From Clostridia bacterium (GTDB lineage Bacteria > Bacillota > Clostridia > Christensenellales > Aristaeellaceae), in assembly GCA_017936375.1 (NCBI GenBank), contig JAGBFR010000047.1:62001-126000 (forward strand): a stretch of DNA of 64,000 nt. Reading direction: 5' to 3'. The translations under genes and the position numbers were made by a program. The notes under the pieces are model-generated. The model was not told the origin of the DNA and did not search any database. It saw only the letters and a list, made by a program, of their open reading frames with translations. Positions 24,068 through 32,386 of this stretch are shown here, in pieces; the stretch's first letter is position 1, and every line of letters begins with the position of its first letter.

Positions 24068-25198
24068 TCAGGACGGATCAACAACGGTCTTCAGGGTCTC
24101 GGTGCCATCCTCGTTGAAGCCGATGACGAAGACGGACTTGATCGGGTCGTTGTGATCGTCGAAGGTCATGTGGCCGGTCGCGCCCTCGATGTCGGTGGCG
24201 TCCAGCGCAGCGATGATGGCGTCCTTCTCGGTGGAGCCGGCGGCGTTGATGGCCTCGGCCATGATGATGGTCGCGTCATAGCCCAGCGCGTTGAACAGGG
24301 CCGGGGCGCTGCCGGTCTTGGCGGTGAAGCCCTCGATGAACTTCACGGCGACGTCGCCGGTGGCGTCAAGGGAGAAGGCGGAGGTGTAGACGCAGTTGGC
24401 GAGCAGGTGCACATCCTCGCCGATCTGGCCGTCGACGCCGGAGAAGCCGTCCGGTCCGATGATCGGGGTCTCGTCCAGGCCAGCGTCGAACATCTGCGGC
24501 AGCATGATGGCGATCTCCTGCGCGTACTCGGCGGCGTAGATCACGTCCGGCTCGGAGTCGGCGAGCTTGCTGATCTGGGCGGAGTAGTCAGCCTGGCCGG
24601 CGACGCCAACCTCGGCGGCGACGATCTCAAGGCCCAGCTCTTCAGCCTTGGCGACGAAGGCGTCGTACAGGCCGAGGGTGTAGTCGTTGGCGTTGTCGTA
24701 GATGATGCCCACGGACTTGGCGCCGAGGGTCTCCACCGCGTACTGCGCGGCGATGCCGGCCTGGTACGGATCCAGGAAGCAGGCGCGGAAGAGGTTGTTG
24801 CCGGCGTTGGTGACCTCGTACGCAGAGGCGGACGGGGAGATGCACGGCATGTTGTCCTTCGCAGCGACGTCATAGACGGCGATGGTCGGGGCGGTGGTCA
24901 CCGGGCCGATGAAGGCGACGACCTTCTCATCGACCAGCTGGTTGTACATGTTGATGGAGGTCGCCGGATCGTGCATGTCGTCGCGCCAGATCAGCTCAAC
25001 CTGCTTGCCGAGGATGCCGCCGTTGGCGTTGATCTCTTCGATCGCGTAATCGACGCCGGCCTGAACATCCAGACCGTAGACGGCCGCGGGGCCGGTCAGC
25101 GGGGAAATGCCGCCGAGCTTGATGGTGTCCTCAGCAGACGCGAAGCACGCCGTCATCATCAGCGCGAGCGCGAGCATGGCCACGAGAATCTTCTTCAT
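24068..25198 (-). CDS. livJ: Branched-chain amino acid ABC transporter substrate-binding protein
   Basis: 376 residues with a signal sequence (KKILVAMLALALMMTACFASA). Either lipidation at C18 or cleavage after the AxA at residue 22 is possible, and the lipobox is weak. The mature protein is a LivJ/LivK-type Venus-flytrap domain. It has IKLGGISPLTGPAAVYGLDVQ, GGILGKQVELIWRDD, FIGPVTTAPTIAVYDVA and the ligand loop CISPSASAYEVT. SVGIIYDNANDYTLGLYD and GADGFSG-like ligand strands follow. It is the first gene of the operon, with its own promoter at 25287-25315. The exact amino acid bound is not determinable. Confidence 0.94.
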   Translation of the reverse strand: MKKILVAMLALALMMTACFASAEDTIKLGGISPLTGPAAVYGLDVQAGVDYAIEEINANGGILGKQVELIWRDDMHDPATSINMYNQLVDEKVVAFIGPVTTAPTIAVYDVAAKDNMPCISPSASAYEVTNAGNNLFRACFLDPYQAGIAAQYAVETLGAKSVGIIYDNANDYTLGLYDAFVAKAEELGLEIVAAEVGVAGQADYSAQISKLADSEPDVIYAAEYAQEIAIMLPQMFDAGLDETPIIGPDGFSGVDGQIGEDVHLLANCVYTSAFSLDATGDVAVKFIEGFTAKTGSAPALFNALGYDATIIMAEAINAAGSTEKDAIIAALDATDIEGATGHMTFDDHNDPIKSVFVIGFNEDGTETLKTVVDPS

Positions 25199-25286
25199 AA
25201 GTCAAGTCCTCCTGTGTGGCGGCTTTGAGGCCGCCGGAATTGTATCCTCGTCAGGAAAAAACGCGGTCCCGACGATGATGGGCATT

Positions 25287-25315
25287 ATTATACAACAAAA
25301 CGATTGACCGCACAA
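25287..25315 (-). promoter_or_regulatory. Promoter of the liv operon
   Basis: Read on the minus strand, TTGTGC (25315-25310) and perfect TATAAT (25292-25287) are 17 bp apart, about 90 bases before livJ. Confidence 0.7.
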
Positions 25316-25348
25316 GGGATAATTCGTCACTTTGTTTCAAGATATACA

Positions 25349-25361
25349 TGAATATTATTCA
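25349..25361. promoter_or_regulatory. 13-bp inverted repeat TGAATA-T-TATTCA, operator candidate
   Basis: A perfect palindrome lies between the divergent liv and EamA promoters. It resembles an ArgR box (TGAAT-N4-ATTCA) but has one base fewer in the centre. It could bind an amino-acid-responsive regulator. Confidence 0.35.
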
Positions 25362-25402
25362 CTTTATGAAACCTGAGTAATGAGAAAACTGCATTAGCGG
25401 CT

Positions 25403-25431
25403 GTACAAGCGGAGTAAATGGGCCTATAATG
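25403..25431 (+). promoter_or_regulatory. Promoter of the EamA transporter gene
   Basis: TGTACA (25403-25408) and perfect TATAAT (25426-25431), 17-bp spacer. Confidence 0.6.
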
Positions 25432-25493
25432 AAGGAAAATGACGGTCGTCCCCCCTGCGGGGCGGACGGCGGCATGACGACAAGGAGGTCATG

Positions 25494-26360
25494 ATGAATA
25501 AGAAGCACCTGATTCCGCTCTTTGGCACGTTCCTGTGCTGGGGCAGCCTGTATATCGTCTCCAAGATTGCGCTGCGGACGGTGCCGCCGGTAACGCTGCT
25601 GGCGCTGCGGTATCTGGTGGCGATCCCCGCGCTGTATGTCATCCTGCGCCTGCGCGGGGCGATGAAGAAAATGGCACGGGAGGATCTGCGCACAGTCTTC
25701 CTGATCGGCCTGCTTGGCTACTTCCTCAGCTTCTGCCTGCAGATGCTGGGCATCAGCCGCCTGACGGGCTCGATCTCCTCGCTCCTCGGCGCGATGAACC
25801 CGATCTTCATCCCCATCCTCGCCTCCGTCTATCTGAAGGAGCGGCTCACCCCGGCGAAGATCGCCTGCGTGGCGGTATCGATGATCGGCGTGGTGATCAT
25901 CATCGGCGTGGGCGGCACGGTCGATCTGGCTGGCGCGGCGTTTATGCTGCTGAGCGTCTTCCTCTGGTCGATGGCGTCGGTCATCATCAGGCGCGTCTCC
26001 GGGCGGTATGACCCCATGCAGGTGGCGATGATGGGCATGGTCTTCGCGCTGCCCTTTACCGGCGCATGGGCGGCGCTGGAGCTGAGGAGCGCGGCCTTCT
26101 CCCTGCCGATGGAGAGCGTGCTTGCGGTGCTGTTCATGGGCCTTGTCGGCACGGCGACGGCGCATTCCCTGTGGAATCTCAGCCTGTCGCTGATGGACGC
26201 AAGCTTCTGCTCGATGTTCTACCCGATGCAGCCGCTGGTCGCCTCGACGCTGGGCGTGATCGTCCTTGGCGAAAGGATCACGCCGAACTTCATCATTGGC
26301 GGCCTGATCATCTGCTGCGGCATCGTCGCGGCGGTGCGAAGCGGCAGGAAGGCGCGCTGA
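25494..26360 (+). CDS. DMT-superfamily EamA-type transporter
   Basis: 288 residues from the second of two adjacent ATGs; AAGGAGG is 5 bases from this ATG but only 2 from the first. About ten transmembrane helices form two EamA repeats. The first opens PLFGTFLCWGSLYIVSKIAL and closes with MNPIFIPILASVYLKERLTP. The second closes with FYPMQPLVASTLGVIVLGER, the duplicated proline-glutamate signature. Such proteins usually export amino acids or metabolites. Its promoter faces the liv operon, which might indicate amino-acid homeostasis, but the substrate is unknown. Confidence 0.92.
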   Translation: MNKKHLIPLFGTFLCWGSLYIVSKIALRTVPPVTLLALRYLVAIPALYVILRLRGAMKKMAREDLRTVFLIGLLGYFLSFCLQMLGISRLTGSISSLLGAMNPIFIPILASVYLKERLTPAKIACVAVSMIGVVIIIGVGGTVDLAGAAFMLLSVFLWSMASVIIRRVSGRYDPMQVAMMGMVFALPFTGAWAALELRSAAFSLPMESVLAVLFMGLVGTATAHSLWNLSLSLMDASFCSMFYPMQPLVASTLGVIVLGERITPNFIIGGLIICCGIVAAVRSGRKAR

Positions 26361-26379
26361 TTCTTCTATATAATACATG

Positions 26380-26408
26380 CAGGGAGGAGCCTAAGCCCCT
26401 CCCTGTTT
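26380..26408 (+). terminator. Terminator of the EamA gene
   Basis: CAGGGAGG and CCTCCCTG pair within 26380-26404 and are followed by TTTT. Confidence 0.75.
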
Positions 26409-26517
26409 TATGCGCATTTCTGATGTAGGGGAGGGGCTCTGCTCCTCCCTTGTTTAACCCCGAAAAACCTTTTTGGCAGAGATGAATGACCAAGCTGTTG
26501 GAGTGAGCGAGGCGTCT

Positions 26518-26700
26518 GCGCCCGCAGGCTCCCTCAGTCAGTTTCGCTTGCGCTCACTGCCAGCTCCCTCCCGGAGGGAGCTTCGGGACGGCGCCGCTCT
26601 GCACATCAACGACGCTGATTTATGGAAGAAACACGCGACGAACCTCCCTCCGGGAGGGAGGGGGACCATCCGAAGGATGGTGGAAGGAGCCTGCGGGCGC
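26518..26700. repeat. Palindromic repeat, 150-bp family, copy E, with 15-bp perfect terminal inverted repeats
   Basis: The copy is bounded by a perfect 15-bp inverted repeat (26518-26532 with 26686-26700). The inner left half has CAGT-TTCGC-TTG-CGCTC-ACTG and CTCCCTCC/GGAGGGAG stems. The right half has CCTCCCTCC/GGAGGGAGG and CCATCC-GAA-GGATGG. A short hairpin AGGGGAGG-GGCTCTG-CTCCTCCCT lies at 26427-26451. The gap 26361-26767 holds no gene. Confidence 0.75.
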
Positions 26701-26767
26701 TGACACTGCGCTGCCTCAATCGGTTTGGTCTTATGGCAAACAGGGACGCGTCCGGCGGTCTTCCCCC

Positions 26768-27877
26768 TCACATCGTCGACGGCGTCAGCGAGATCAGCGA
26801 AACGCGCGGCGGATTGAACAGGCGGAAGAAGAACGACGGGTAGTGGCTGTCGCTCTGCCCGAGACCGGGGGAGACGTACACACGCGGATTCGCGCTCTGC
26901 GAGAGGCCATAGCCCTCTTTCGCCCCGGGCAGCAGGCCGTAGCGCGGCAGCGACTGGGAGGGCATGAACAGCGCGCCCAGCAGCGGCAGGCGGATGAGCC
27001 CGCCGAGCGTATGCCCGCACAGCAGCAGGCTCAGCTCCCCGTCGAGGACGGCCATCTCCGTCTCCGACGGCGGGGTGTGCGCGACGCCGATGTGGATGTC
27101 GCCCGGCCTTGCGCGCTTCTTGGCCGCACGAAGGTCCTCCAGCTGGCGCAGGTAGTGCACGGCCAGTTCGATGCTGTTCTGATCGCCTGAGGCGAGCGCG
27201 GCGAGGTACTGCGCCTCGTACTGCCCCTGCATGGTGTCCACATCAAGGCTGAGCAGCGCGCTTGGGGTCAGCCAGAGCGTCTGCTCCCCGCGCGTCACGC
27301 CGACGGGCGCAGTCAGATAGGACGCGCCGCGCTGCTGCGCGCCGAGCACCCACGGGGCATAGGGGCTGCCGCCGAGGGCATAGGCCATGGAGAGCGGGAC
27401 GGGGTCGCTGTCGCCGGGGATGAAATAGACGGGAACCTGCGGGTAGAGTTCGCCCATGACGTCCAGCAGCGCATAGAGCGCCTCGGCGCTGCCCAGCGCG
27501 GAGATCATGTCGCCCGTGAGCACCACGGCGTCGCAGCGCTCATTCCGCAGCACATGGCGCAGAAGGCCCTGCTCCCCGCCGTAGAGCGCCCCCTTCAGGT
27601 CGGAAATCTGCAGGATCGTATAGCCGTCGAACGCCTCGTCAAGCCCCTTGACCGGCACGCTCACGCGGTCGATGAAGACGAACTGATTGACGGCCAGATT
27701 GGCGGCGAGCACGAGCCCTATGCCCAGAAGGACGAGAAACAAGAGCCGCCTGATGAAGGGCGGCTTCTTTCTGTCTTCAAAAAAGGATTCGTCCGGGGAG
27801 GAGGCGCGGAAGCGCGCGGCCTCCCGCGCGGAAAAGGCGTCGTAGCTGCTGCGGCTCTTGCTCGGCCGTCTGTTCAT
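26768..27877 (-). CDS. Metallophosphoesterase-fold membrane protein with degenerate metal site
   Basis: 369 residues: a basic cytoplasmic tail (1-42), a transmembrane helix (43-62), then a calcineurin-like domain outside the membrane. The YkuE-like motifs are all present in place but altered. S-D-x-H becomes ISDLKG (D93, K95), G-D-x-x-D becomes TGDMIS (S126), and G-N-H-D becomes PGDSD (G155-D158). G-H-T-H becomes CGHTLGG. Only some Asp and His ligands survive, so a normal two-metal centre is unlikely. It may be a pseudoenzyme that senses or binds phosphate esters or cell-wall precursors. It diverges from radA. Confidence 0.75.
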   Translation of the reverse strand: MNRRPSKSRSSYDAFSAREAARFRASSPDESFFEDRKKPPFIRRLLFLVLLGIGLVLAANLAVNQFVFIDRVSVPVKGLDEAFDGYTILQISDLKGALYGGEQGLLRHVLRNERCDAVVLTGDMISALGSAEALYALLDVMGELYPQVPVYFIPGDSDPVPLSMAYALGGSPYAPWVLGAQQRGASYLTAPVGVTRGEQTLWLTPSALLSLDVDTMQGQYEAQYLAALASGDQNSIELAVHYLRQLEDLRAAKKRARPGDIHIGVAHTPPSETEMAVLDGELSLLLCGHTLGGLIRLPLLGALFMPSQSLPRYGLLPGAKEGYGLSQSANPRVYVSPGLGQSDSHYPSFFFRLFNPPRVSLISLTPSTM

Positions 27878-28070
27878 CCGGATCCCCCCGATTGATGTCT
27901 TTCTACAAATTATAGCGTATATCCGCGCGGCGCATCAACGGAAGAACTGCCGGATTTGGATAGATTGAGAAAAAAGAATTGGATTGCGCGGCGGGCGCTT
28001 TCCCGCGGGGGGAAACTGTGATACAATGAATCCATCTGCGCGGCTTGACCGCGCCATGCAGGAGGCGGCT

Positions 28071-29450
28071 ATGGCCAAGGCAAAGGACACCAACAAGACG
28101 ATCTTCGTCTGCTCCGCGTGCGGGTATGAGACGCCCAAGTGGATGGGCAAATGCCCGGGCTGCGCGGCGTGGAATACGCTCGAGGAGCAGGCGCCGCAGG
28201 CGCAGGCCCCGGTGAAGGCGATCAAGCAGCGGCCCGGCACGGGCGCAAAGGCGCTTCGCCTTGAGGAGATCGGCGAGGAGAATGCCGCGCGCGCGGCGAC
28301 GGGCATCGGCGAACTGGACCGCGTGCTCGGCGGCGGCGTGGTCGAGGGGTCGCTCATGCTCGTGGGCGGCGACCCGGGCGTGGGCAAGTCGACCCTGCTA
28401 TTGCAGGCCTCCGAGCATCTCGCGCAGGCGGGCAGCCGCGTGCTCTATATCTCCGGCGAGGAATCTGCCCGGCAGATCAAGATGCGGGCAAAGCGGCTGG
28501 GCGTAGAGAGCTGCAACCTGCTCATCCTCAGCGAAAACGCGCTGGACGAGGCCGAGCGCCGCTGGGAGGAGATCCAGCCTGATTACATGATCATCGACTC
28601 GATCCAGACGATGTACAGGCCGGATATGGCCAGCGCCCCGGGCAGCGTATCGCAGGTGCGCGAGTGCGCGAGCATCCTCATGCGCATGGCGAAGACGACG
28701 GGCTGCGCGGTCTTCCTCGTCGGCCATGTGACCAAGGAGGGCTCGCTCGCGGGCCCGCGCGTGCTGGAGCACATGGTGGATGTGGTGCTCTACTTTGAGG
28801 GCGACCGCCAGCATCAGTACAGGATCCTGCGCGCGGTGAAAAACCGCTTCGGCTCGGTCAACGAGCTGGGCCTGTTTGAAATGCACGAGAACGGCATGAC
28901 GGCGGTGGAGAATCCGTCGGAGATGCTCCTCTCCGAGCGGGCGAAGAATGTGCCCGGCAGCTGCGTGCTCCCGGCGATCGAGGGCTCGCGCCCGATGCTG
29001 GTGGACGTGCAGGCGCTGACACTGCAGTCCGGCTACGGCTCCCCGCGCAGGACGACGAACGGCTTTGACGCGGGGCGGCTTGCGCTGCTGCTGGCCGTGC
29101 TGGAAAAGCGTGCCGGCGTCGCGCTGCTGGGGCAGGATGTGTATATCAATGTTGCCGGCGGTCTGGAATTGAGCGAGCCCGCGGCGGATCTGGCGCTGTG
29201 CGCGGCGGTGGCCTCGAGCGTGAGGGAGTGCTGCGTGCCGGCGGACTGGGCGGTGATGGGCGAGGTCGGCCTCGCAGGCGAGATCCGCGCAATCGCCCAG
29301 ATCGAGCGCCGCCTGTCCGAGTGCATGCGCCTTGGGTTCACGACCTGCGTGATCCCGCGCGCGAATCTGCGCGGCGTCCGCGCGCCGGAGGGCATGAAGC
29401 TCTACGGCGTGGATACGCTGGCGGAGGCGCTGGCGATTCTGCTGGGGTGA
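28071..29450 (+). CDS. radA: DNA repair protein RadA (Sms)
   Basis: 459 residues from ATG 28071 with AGGAGG 6 bases upstream. The frame stays open upstream, but this ATG matches the family start. The protein is a branch-migration helicase acting on recombination intermediates with RecA. It has the N-terminal C4 zinc finger (CSACGYETPKWMGKCPGC) and Walker A GGDPGVGKSTLL. The RadA-specific KNRFG motif (VKNRFGSVNELGLFEM) and the Lon-like C-terminal domain with FTTCVIPRANLRGV complete it. All domains are intact. A repeat cluster follows the stop. Confidence 0.97.
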   Translation: MAKAKDTNKTIFVCSACGYETPKWMGKCPGCAAWNTLEEQAPQAQAPVKAIKQRPGTGAKALRLEEIGEENAARAATGIGELDRVLGGGVVEGSLMLVGGDPGVGKSTLLLQASEHLAQAGSRVLYISGEESARQIKMRAKRLGVESCNLLILSENALDEAERRWEEIQPDYMIIDSIQTMYRPDMASAPGSVSQVRECASILMRMAKTTGCAVFLVGHVTKEGSLAGPRVLEHMVDVVLYFEGDRQHQYRILRAVKNRFGSVNELGLFEMHENGMTAVENPSEMLLSERAKNVPGSCVLPAIEGSRPMLVDVQALTLQSGYGSPRRTTNGFDAGRLALLLAVLEKRAGVALLGQDVYINVAGGLELSEPAADLALCAAVASSVRECCVPADWAVMGEVGLAGEIRAIAQIERRLSECMRLGFTTCVIPRANLRGVRAPEGMKLYGVDTLAEALAILLG

Positions 29451-29459
29451 AATATGCCG

Positions 29460-30082
29460 CCTGCGGGCGGGGACCTCATCCGCCTCGCTCTGCTCGGCAC
29501 CTTCCCCATAGGGGAAGGCTTTTGGATGGCGGTTTATTCAAAATGATTTGTGTAGGGGAGGGGCTTGGCTCCTCCCTTTTTGCGCCCGAAAAACCTGCTT
29601 CGGCAGAGCGCGGGAGCAGCTTGGGCGGGCGGGTGGGGCCTAACAGAGTCGCTGCGGAGCAGCGGGCAGCCCGGTATGAAGAGCGCTCCGGCTGCAGCCG
29701 GGGAACCTCATCCGTCTGCCCTCCGGGCAGCCACCTTCCCCTCACAGGGGAAGGCTTGGGGTACCTCGCGCGCGGCGCGGGACCTCATCCGCCTCGCGAT
29801 GCTCGGCACCTTCCCCATAGGGGAAGGTCATATGGTAGGCCGATTTTGATTCCCGCTGCGATGGAAGATGACGCGTAAGCCATGCCGACAAAAGGACCTT
29901 CCCCTATGGGGAAGGTGTCAGCCCGAATGGGCTGACGGATGAGGTCCCGGCCGCAGCCGAATCGGTCTCCTGTCTGGGTTACTGCTTTGCTGGTTCCCAC
30001 CCAGCCCGCCCAAGCTGCTCCCGCGCTCTGGCGAGCCGGGTTCCCCCTGTAGGGGAGGGGCTCTGCTCCTCCCTTTTGCTGC
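29460..30082. repeat. Intergenic repeat cluster with 180-bp composite copy 1 (29602-29781)
   Basis: There is no gene between radA and the helicase. The cluster is a mosaic. Short two-hairpin elements of the form CCTCATCCG...ACCTTCCCC...GGGGAAGG lie near 29467-29521, 29700-29757 and 29783-29828, with an inverted copy at 29898-29947. AGGGGAGGGGCTNNGCTCCTCCCT hairpins lie at 29553-29578 and 30050-30076 (stems of 8 bp). The composite 29602-29781 recurs almost unchanged at 34651-34829 and inverted near 36296 and 37994. Confidence 0.8.
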
Positions 30083-30101
30083 GGCTGCGCCCCGCTCCCA
30101 A

Positions 30102-30189
30102 TGGGGCAGATGTGGCAGATAAAAACATAACTCTCACATATGGGATATGATTGTAGAGAGTTACCTATTTTGCTGCCACATCTGCCCCA
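30102..30189. repeat. Nested inverted repeats at the 3' end of the helicase gene
   Basis: A perfect 17-bp outer inverted repeat (30102-30118 with 30173-30189; TGGGGCAGATGTGGCAG) encloses an 8-bp inner one (TAACTCTC 30128-30135 with GAGAGTTA 30156-30163). The right arm encodes the last residues of the helicase. It can form a long hairpin or cruciform and could be a terminator, a replication-protein site or an element boundary. Confidence 0.75.
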
Positions 30190-31754
30190 AAGCCGTGTAT
30201 GCAGTATTCAGAGCGCAGTCTGAGACCGACGATGACGGAGGTCTTATCCTCCATCGCGCTTGGCCGCCTGCGCTCCACGCGGGCATAGCCCGAGAGCAGC
30301 GCGCGGAAATTGCGCACATTCTCCGCGCAGAATCCATTGTCCTGACACCAGCGCTGATACGCCGCATAGACCCGGGCGGTGCGCTCGAGCGCGGCGGGCG
30401 CGGGCTCAAGGAACTCCTCCATGAAGAGGGCGAGCTTGTCGCTCTCATGGGCGTACTGCGCGGTCGCCTCGCGCACGGCGTCGGGCTCGGCAAGCCCCTC
30501 CTCCTCCAGCAGGCGCAGCCCCTCGATGCACCAGTTGAGGATGCCGCTCAGATTCTGCGGCCGGGAAAAGGTCTCCTTGAGGCTGCGGTCCTGCTCCTCC
30601 TCCTCAAAGTGCCGCTCAAAGGGGATCGTCTTGATGCGCCCGGAGGAGAAGAGCGTCAGATCCGTGATCTGGGGGAGGTAGTTGGTATTGATGAACATCT
30701 TGAACTGCGGGCGGTACTCAAAGCTGTTCTCGTGCAGGAAGCGCGCGGTGAGCGTGTCGTTGCCGGTCATGGACTTGACCAGCGCGGCGGAGAGGGTGAG
30801 CTTCTTATCCGGCTCGGAGATATTGACCAGCCGCGCGCCGCGCAGGCGGGCGATGTCCTCGCTGGGGGAGGAGCCGCTCTGCTGCATGCGCGCGCCGATG
30901 GACTCCGGGCGCGCCGTCCTGCCGTAGTCGCCCATCAGCCGCAGCATGGTCTCCATGGTGGTGCCCTTGCCGTTGCGGGTGGTCGCGCCGTAGAGGATGA
31001 AGAGGCACTCGTAGCGCGTGCTGCCGCAGAGGGCATAGCCGAGCGCCTTCTGCAGGTAGCGGCTCTTGGCCATGGCGGCGGAGGGCGCGGGCGGCTCGCC
31101 GAGCGCGGTCTGCTGCGGCTCGGGCAGGGGGGTGAGCATGATCTCCTGCATGAAGCGCTCCCAGCGCGGGCAGCGGGCCTGCGGGTCATAGCACACGCCG
31201 CTGATCATGGTGAGCATATCCTCGGGCCTGTGGTCGTGGAAGCGCATCGTCCGCAGGTCGAGCGTGCCGTTGAGGCAGTTGAAGATGTAGGAATCCGTGT
31301 CGAACATGCGCATGGACAGGCTGTGCACGCCGGCGGCGTCCTTGAGGATCGTCTCGCGGCGGCGGCGGCTGTGCCAGCCCTGTGCGCGGCGGATGGCGGC
31401 GTCGCGCAGCGCGCCGTCCTTCACCTGCGCGGCGATCTGCAGCAGCAGCAGCGCCAGCTCCTTGCATTTTTCCATCGCGGCGAGGCTGCCCGTGTCCGCC
31501 TTCCAGACCGCGCCGTCGTAGATGTACCAGCATTTGCGCTCGCTGACATAGCGCGCCGTGCGGCGGAAGTAGTCCGCGTAGAGATAGCCGTTGCCCACGT
31601 CGCTGTCGGCGTAGCGCTCGGCGGTGAAGGGTTCAAGCGCCTGCAGCCGCCTGAGCGCATCGGCCTCCTGCGGCTGAACGCCGAGGGCGAGCCACTGGGC
31701 GAAGTCGTCCTCCGCGATCAGGCTGGCGAGTTCATTGAGTTCTTGTTCGGTCAT
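30165..31754 (-). CDS. Phage/plasmid primase-helicase, SF3 D5/P4 type, C-terminal helicase protein
   Basis: 529 residues from ATG 31752-31754 (AAAGGAG eight bases upstream). The frame extends much further upstream, but that part is the shadow of the preceding gene. An N-terminal D5_N-like region (about 60-200) leads to an SF3 helicase. Its Walker A is GATTRNGKGTT, motif B GARLVNISEPDKK, and motif C FKMFINTNYLPQ with the sensor Asn. The C-terminus ends in a Pox_D5-like winged segment (QRWCQDNGFCAENVRNFRALL). Such proteins unwind origins of phages, satellites and integrative elements. The CHC2 primase gene ends one base before its start. No integrase, capsid or relaxase is nearby, so it is a remnant or a solitary module. 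Confidence 0.88.
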   Translation of the reverse strand: MTEQELNELASLIAEDDFAQWLALGVQPQEADALRRLQALEPFTAERYADSDVGNGYLYADYFRRTARYVSERKCWYIYDGAVWKADTGSLAAMEKCKELALLLLQIAAQVKDGALRDAAIRRAQGWHSRRRRETILKDAAGVHSLSMRMFDTDSYIFNCLNGTLDLRTMRFHDHRPEDMLTMISGVCYDPQARCPRWERFMQEIMLTPLPEPQQTALGEPPAPSAAMAKSRYLQKALGYALCGSTRYECLFILYGATTRNGKGTTMETMLRLMGDYGRTARPESIGARMQQSGSSPSEDIARLRGARLVNISEPDKKLTLSAALVKSMTGNDTLTARFLHENSFEYRPQFKMFINTNYLPQITDLTLFSSGRIKTIPFERHFEEEEQDRSLKETFSRPQNLSGILNWCIEGLRLLEEEGLAEPDAVREATAQYAHESDKLALFMEEFLEPAPAALERTARVYAAYQRWCQDNGFCAENVRNFRALLSGYARVERRRPSAMEDKTSVIVGLRLRSEYCIHGFGADVAAK

Positions 31755-31755
31755 G

Positions 31756-32386
31756 TCATTCTCCTTTCTGTGCATGGTTGTCCCCGCTGCGCTCGGCCTG
31801 CGCGCGCAGGTCATTGAGCACATCCGCCAGCGACATCCCGTCCAGCGCGGAGAGCTCCTCCTGCGCGGCGGTGCGCTCGATGAGCAGCTGCCCCCAGACC
31901 GGGTCGTCATAGATCTGCGCATAGTCCGCGCCCTCTGCGAGCATCCTCTGCTCGATGGTCTCCATCCCGTCTCCGGCGGCGCGGATGACGGAGAGCAGCT
32001 GCGCGGCGCGCCTTTCCCGCTCCTGCGCAAGGCGTGCGGCCAGCGTGCGCGCATCCGCCGTCCGCGGGGGCGGCGTGCGGGCGCGGCTTTCCCGCCGGTC
32101 ATGGTCATAGGCAAGGCCAAAGTCCCGGCAGACGCGCCTTGCGGCCTCCAGCGGCGGCAGGCCGAGCGCCTGCTGATAGAGCCGGGTGGCGTCCCCATGG
32201 GCATGGCAGCTGAAGCAGTAAAAGCCCCTGTCGCCGGGATAGAGGCACATGGAGGGCGTCCGGTCGGCATGAAAAAGGCAGCGGGCGTAGTGCCTGCTGC
32301 CTGATCGATGCGTCTGTAATCCAAGGTGCTCCGCCGCGCGGATGCAGTCGGCCTGCCTTGCGGCCTCAAAGACATTCGTGTTGCAT
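31756..32386 (-). pseudogene. CHC2 zinc-finger primase, frameshifted after the start codon
   Basis: The reading frame ending at 31756 contains a CHC2 primase zinc finger, CLFHADRTPS...FYCFSCHAHGDA, preceded by the helical segment EAARQADCIRAAEHLGLQ. There is no start codon in this frame at the right place. The only ATG with a good ribosome site (AAAAAGGAGG, ATG 32384-32386) reads six codons and stops at CTT-TGA. Deleting one base after the ATG restores a natural beginning (MNTNVFEAARQ). So the gene carries a one-base insertion or needs +1 frameshifting at CTT-TGA. The rest (about 205 codons) is intact, with a coiled-coil tail that would feed the helicase protein. Confidence 0.7.
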
